Positions 13,728 through 15,889 of a DNA stretch of 15,889 bases are shown in pieces; position 1 is the stretch's first letter; every line of letters begins with the position of its first letter. The notes under the pieces were generated by a model. That model saw nothing but the letters and a program-made list of their open reading frames with translations, did no database searches and was not told where the DNA came from. The translations under genes and the position numbers were made by a program. Source of the stretch: Candidatus Omnitrophota bacterium (lineage in GTDB: Bacteria; Omnitrophota; Gorgyraeia; Zapsychrales; Zapsychraceae); assembly GCA_018062515.1 (NCBI GenBank), contig JAGOSC010000054.1, positions 1 through 15,889 of the forward strand, read 5' to 3'.

Positions 13728-14886
13728 CTTTTTCTGTTTCTAATAATTTAGTTGATGGAACGGATGGTAATTCTTGGACTTTCTCAAGTTTTCTTTCAAT
13801 AGTCCGCGTCTTTTTAACGGCGGATTCGATTTGATTGGAAGCTTCATTCAATTTTTTATGCGTTTTGTCTAAAATGTCGCCAAATTTTCCGAATTCGCTT
13901 TTGACATTCCCTAATAAAGACCAAACTTCACTGGCCCTTTTTTCTACCGCCAAGGTTCGAAAACCCATTTGTAAAGAATTTAAGATAGCTGATATTGTCG
14001 TCGGGCCGGCCACAGAAACTCGATATTCACGCTGCAGGACGTCACACAAACCTGCCCGACGTAATACTTCTGCGTATAAGCCTTCAATCGGCAAATAAAG
14101 AATAGCAAAATCGGTTGTGTTCGGCGGATCAATATATTTTTCTTTGATTTTTTTTGCTTCCAATTTAATCCGATTTTCAATCGCCTTAATTGATTCTTCG
14201 ACGGCAACGATATCAGCTTTGTCTTGAGCGTGCAAAAGCCGCTCATAATCTTCTTTGGGAAATTTTGCATCAATAGGAATATAAACCGTCTGATTATTCG
14301 CGCCAGGTAATTTAATAGCAAATTCAACGAGATCACGGCTGCCCTTCTTAGTAGCAATATTCTTTTCGTATTGATCGGCCGTTAAAATCTGTTCAAGTAA
14401 ATTATCCAGCTGAATTTCTCCCCATGTCCCTCGCGTCTTAACATTGGTCAATACCTTCTTTAAATCTCCGACCCCGATCGCTAACGATTGCATTTCACCT
14501 AAACCTTTATGCACCAATTCCAATCGATCACTGACAATTTTGAAAGAATCACCAAGCCGTTTTTCGAGGGTCGAGTGCAGTTTTTCGTCGACGGTTTCGC
14601 GCATTTTTTCGAGCTTTTGATTATTATCGGTTTGCATCGACTTGAGGTTCTTATCCACGATGTCTCTCACATTTTCCAATTTTTGCTCGTTCATATTGGT
14701 CATCTTGATGAGTTGATTAGAAAATCCTTCCAAATTTCTGGAAAGTTCCTGTCGATTACTTGAAATTTCTTCCCTAATCAGCCGTTCAAGTTTTTCCTGA
14801 TCTTTCCCCCGCCCCACTAAAATGACGTACAAGACAATTAAAAGGACAGAATTAGAAATGATGATCAATAAAAGGACTATATCCAT
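13681..14886 (-). CDS. rmuC: RmuC-family DNA recombination protein
   Basis: RmuC proteins are predicted nucleases that limit recombination at inverted repeats in E. coli; newer work links them to genome integrity. The 401-residue protein has one N-terminal membrane helix (about 3-24), a long coiled coil (about 28-115) and the RmuC domain (about 130-355), with the signature KTRGTWGEIQLDNLLEQIL and IPIDAKFPKEDYERL. A second helical stretch around 325-370 and an acidic tail follow. The ATG at 14886 has GAGG at a good distance. It is first in the rmuC-pgeF-cutA-tlpA cluster and is transcribed divergently from the small gene at 15030. Confidence 0.96.
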   Translation of the reverse strand: MDIVLLLIIISNSVLLIVLYVILVGRGKDQEKLERLIREEISSNRQELSRNLEGFSNQLIKMTNMNEQKLENVRDIVDKNLKSMQTDNNQKLEKMRETVDEKLHSTLEKRLGDSFKIVSDRLELVHKGLGEMQSLAIGVGDLKKVLTNVKTRGTWGEIQLDNLLEQILTADQYEKNIATKKGSRDLVEFAIKLPGANNQTVYIPIDAKFPKEDYERLLHAQDKADIVAVEESIKAIENRIKLEAKKIKEKYIDPPNTTDFAILYLPIEGLYAEVLRRAGLCDVLQREYRVSVAGPTTISAILNSLQMGFRTLAVEKRASEVWSLLGNVKSEFGKFGDILDKTHKKLNEASNQIESAVKKTRTIERKLEKVQELPSVPSTKLLETEKDDIENTEFSDEQSLV

Positions 14887-14910
14887 ATGAATTCCTCAAT
14901 ATTTTCAGAC

Positions 14911-14939
14911 ATATTTTAGTTTTATATTAACTAAAATAT
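14911..14939 (-). promoter_or_regulatory. Perfect 11-base inverted repeat centred on the likely rmuC promoter
   Basis: ATATTTTAGTT (14911-14921) and AACTAAAATAT (14929-14939) are exact inverted copies around a 7-base centre. On the minus strand a candidate rmuC promoter has -35 TTGCAT (14947-14952) and, 17 bases on, -10 TAATAT (14924-14929), which falls in the centre of the dyad. A bound dimeric repressor there would block transcription. The promoter match is only moderate, and no regulator gene is visible nearby. Confidence 0.5.
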
Positions 14940-14969
14940 AAAATTAATGCAAATTTTTCAATGATACTC

Positions 14970-14997
14970 TTGAATTTTTTTTTCATTTCAGTATACT
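14970..14997 (+). promoter_or_regulatory. Promoter of the 59-residue protein gene
   Basis: TTGAAT (14970-14975), a 16-base T-rich spacer and TATACT (14992-14997) predict transcription from about 15004, giving a leader of about 26 bases. The placement just upstream of a strong Shine-Dalgarno supports that the small gene is expressed. Confidence 0.6.
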
Positions 14998-15029
14998 AAT
15001 CATTCCCCAATCGTTTAAAGGAGTTTGCT

Positions 15030-15209
15030 ATGGAAAAACGATTTAATTATCTTTCAAATACAAAAGCAATTGAGGAAATTCGTAAACATAAATGGATCGA
15101 AAGCGAAAAAAAAGGTGAAGAAGTAGGCTTTGCTACCGCCGCTGTCGATTGGATCAAAAAATACGGCCAATCATGGAAAAAACATTACTACCCCGAGGAT
15201 AGAAATTAA
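15030..15209 (+). CDS. Small uncharacterised protein, 59 residues
   Basis: I do not recognise a named family with confidence. The product is soluble, with no signal peptide, membrane helix or cysteine, and is rich in Lys and aromatic residues (Trp at 22, 41 and 49; Tyr near the end). The core reads HKWIESEKKGEEVGFATAAV followed by DWIKKY. A similar H-W-x-S-E-x-x-G-x-x-x-G-x-x-x-A spacing occurs, as I recall, in short hypothetical proteins and near the end of DUF4032 proteins; this is a weak lead. AAAGGAG stands 7 bases before ATG 15030, and a promoter lies upstream, so expression is likely. It is divergent from rmuC, and its TAA overlaps the convergent glycosylase stop by 4 bases. Confidence 0.82.
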   Translation: MEKRFNYLSNTKAIEEIRKHKWIESEKKGEEVGFATAAVDWIKKYGQSWKKHYYPEDRN

Positions 15210-15889
15210 AGACATTCTTTGCAGATTAGAGTATCTTTATTTTTCGTTGAACTCTCGTCGCTGTTAAAATGCCGAAAACACTTATTGCATCTGCTTTCCA
15301 ACGAATAATTCACCTTATTTAAAGGACATTGCTCGCATTTGGGCTTCGGCTTGCAATAATCTTTTCCGATTTTGACGATCAGCGCGTGAAACTCATTATA
15401 AAGATCTGTTTTCGGATTTAAATTCTTTGTAAAAATTTCCTGAAGGGCTTCATACTTGGTCTTTTTATCAGCTAAACCGTGCCGATATAAAATCCGCTGA
15501 GTGTAGGCATCAATGACAAAAATCGGTTTTTGAAACGCGTACAGCAGAATGGAATCAGCCGTTTCCGGTCCTATCCCATTAATGGAAAGTAATTCTTCTC
15601 TTAGTTTTATCGTCGGGGCTTTCGACATGGCTTTCAAATCGCCGTCGTAGCGCTCGTCTAAAAAATCTAGAAAATTCTTTAATCGTTTGGCTTTAACATT
15701 AAAATATCCGGCGGGTTTAATCAGATTGGCTAATTCACGATGAGAAATTTTAACCAGATGTTCGGGTGTTAATAATTTTTCTTTCTTAAGATTATTTAAG
15801 GCCTTCTCGACATTACCCCAATTTGTGTTTTGGGTTAATATAGCGCCGACGATGACTTCAAAAGATGAATCCCCCGGCCACCACTTTTG
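15206..15889 (-). CDS. Endonuclease III-superfamily DNA glycosylase with C-terminal zinc ribbon (cut by window edge)
   Basis: The frame continues without stop from the right edge (at least 227 residues); the first ATG inside (15637) is not the start. WWPGDSSFEVIVGAILTQNT near the left end and INGIGPETADSILLYA, a helix-hairpin-helix, then FVIDAYTQRIL with the catalytic Asp identify an HhH-GPD base-excision glycosylase. It looks closer to the MagIII/COG2231 group than to classic Nth. Where bifunctional Nth has a catalytic Lys (GVGRKTA), this has Glu (GIGPETA), so it should be a monofunctional glycosylase. Cysteines in YCKPKPKCEQC suggest an iron-sulfur cluster, but the fourth Cys comes after 12 residues instead of about 5. 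The last 26 residues form CxxC-x18-CxxC, a zinc-ribbon pattern. Confidence 0.88.
   Translation of the reverse strand, partial: QKWWPGDSSFEVIVGAILTQNTNWGNVEKALNNLKKEKLLTPEHLVKISHRELANLIKPAGYFNVKAKRLKNFLDFLDERYDGDLKAMSKAPTIKLREELLSINGIGPETADSILLYAFQKPIFVIDAYTQRILYRHGLADKKTKYEALQEIFTKNLNPKTDLYNEFHALIVKIGKDYCKPKPKCEQCPLNKVNYSLESRCNKCFRHFNSDESSTKNKDTLICKECL

Noticed and set aside
15206..15637. A short glycosylase gene beginning at ATG 15637
   Set aside because: The frame stays open to the right edge and the upstream 84 codons encode the conserved WWPGDSSFEVIVGAILTQNT region, so the gene is larger and cut by the window.
1..15889. CRISPR arrays, insertion sequences, prophage or toxin-antitoxin genes
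   Set aside because: No regularly spaced repeats, transposase, integrase or paired small toxin-antitoxin frames were seen; gene content is core metabolism and information processing.

Overview
The window is a dense chromosomal housekeeping region from a low-GC Gram-negative bacterium. Double-membrane signs are a POTRA/Omp85 protein, a PpiD-type chaperone, TlpA and exported TPR proteins. The combination of the hisG / bS22-like / TPR / ispE / spoVG / tRNA-Gln / glmU / prs / rplY / pth / rpsF / ssb / rpsR / rplI / dnaB order, a SpoVG carrying a zinc ribbon, and a Bacteroidota-like mini ribosomal protein suggests Candidatus Omnitrophota or a relative in the PVC neighbourhood. That assignment is inference from gene content, not a database match. 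I see no mobile elements, phage genes, CRISPR arrays or insertion sequences, and no gene-free stretch longer than 300 bases; the longest is 274 bases, between hisG and the ppiD-like gene.

Layout, read right to left on the minus strand. A very strong promoter (10423-10451) starts a long apparent transcription unit: hisG, a 33-residue bS22/mS38-like protein that is easy to miss (9392-9493), an exported TPR protein, ispE, spoVG, tRNA-Gln(UUG), glmU, prs and rplY. It ends at an intrinsic terminator whose stem contains the rplY stop codon (3879-3906). Then follow pth (TTG start, dyad in its leader), rpsF, ssb, rpsR, rplI and dnaB, a replication/translation cluster with overlapping or closely spaced genes. 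A consensus promoter overlapping the dnaB stop codon begins a BamA-like outer-membrane assembly gene that runs off the left edge.

On the right, a ppiD-like chaperone gene (plus strand, 10658-12175) is transcribed divergently from hisG and meets the minus-strand cluster rmuC / pgeF / cutA / tlpA tail to tail with no base between the two stop codons. Divergent from rmuC is a 59-residue uncharacterised protein with a good promoter and ribosome binding site. It runs 4 bases into the end of an endonuclease III-superfamily glycosylase gene, which is cut by the right edge and carries an extra C-terminal zinc ribbon.

Themes: PRPP supply (prs) and use (hisG) in one unit; cell-wall precursor synthesis (glmU, pgeF); isoprenoid precursor synthesis (ispE); ribosomal proteins bL9, bS18, bS6, bL25 and a bS22-like protein; replication (dnaB, ssb); envelope protein folding (bamA-like, ppiD-like, tlpA). 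I found no convincing new multi-gene system. The most interesting points are domain-level oddities (zinc ribbons inserted in SpoVG and appended to the glycosylase, altered acetyltransferase residues in GlmU, a non-standard SSB tip), the bS22-like protein, and several regulatory dyads.
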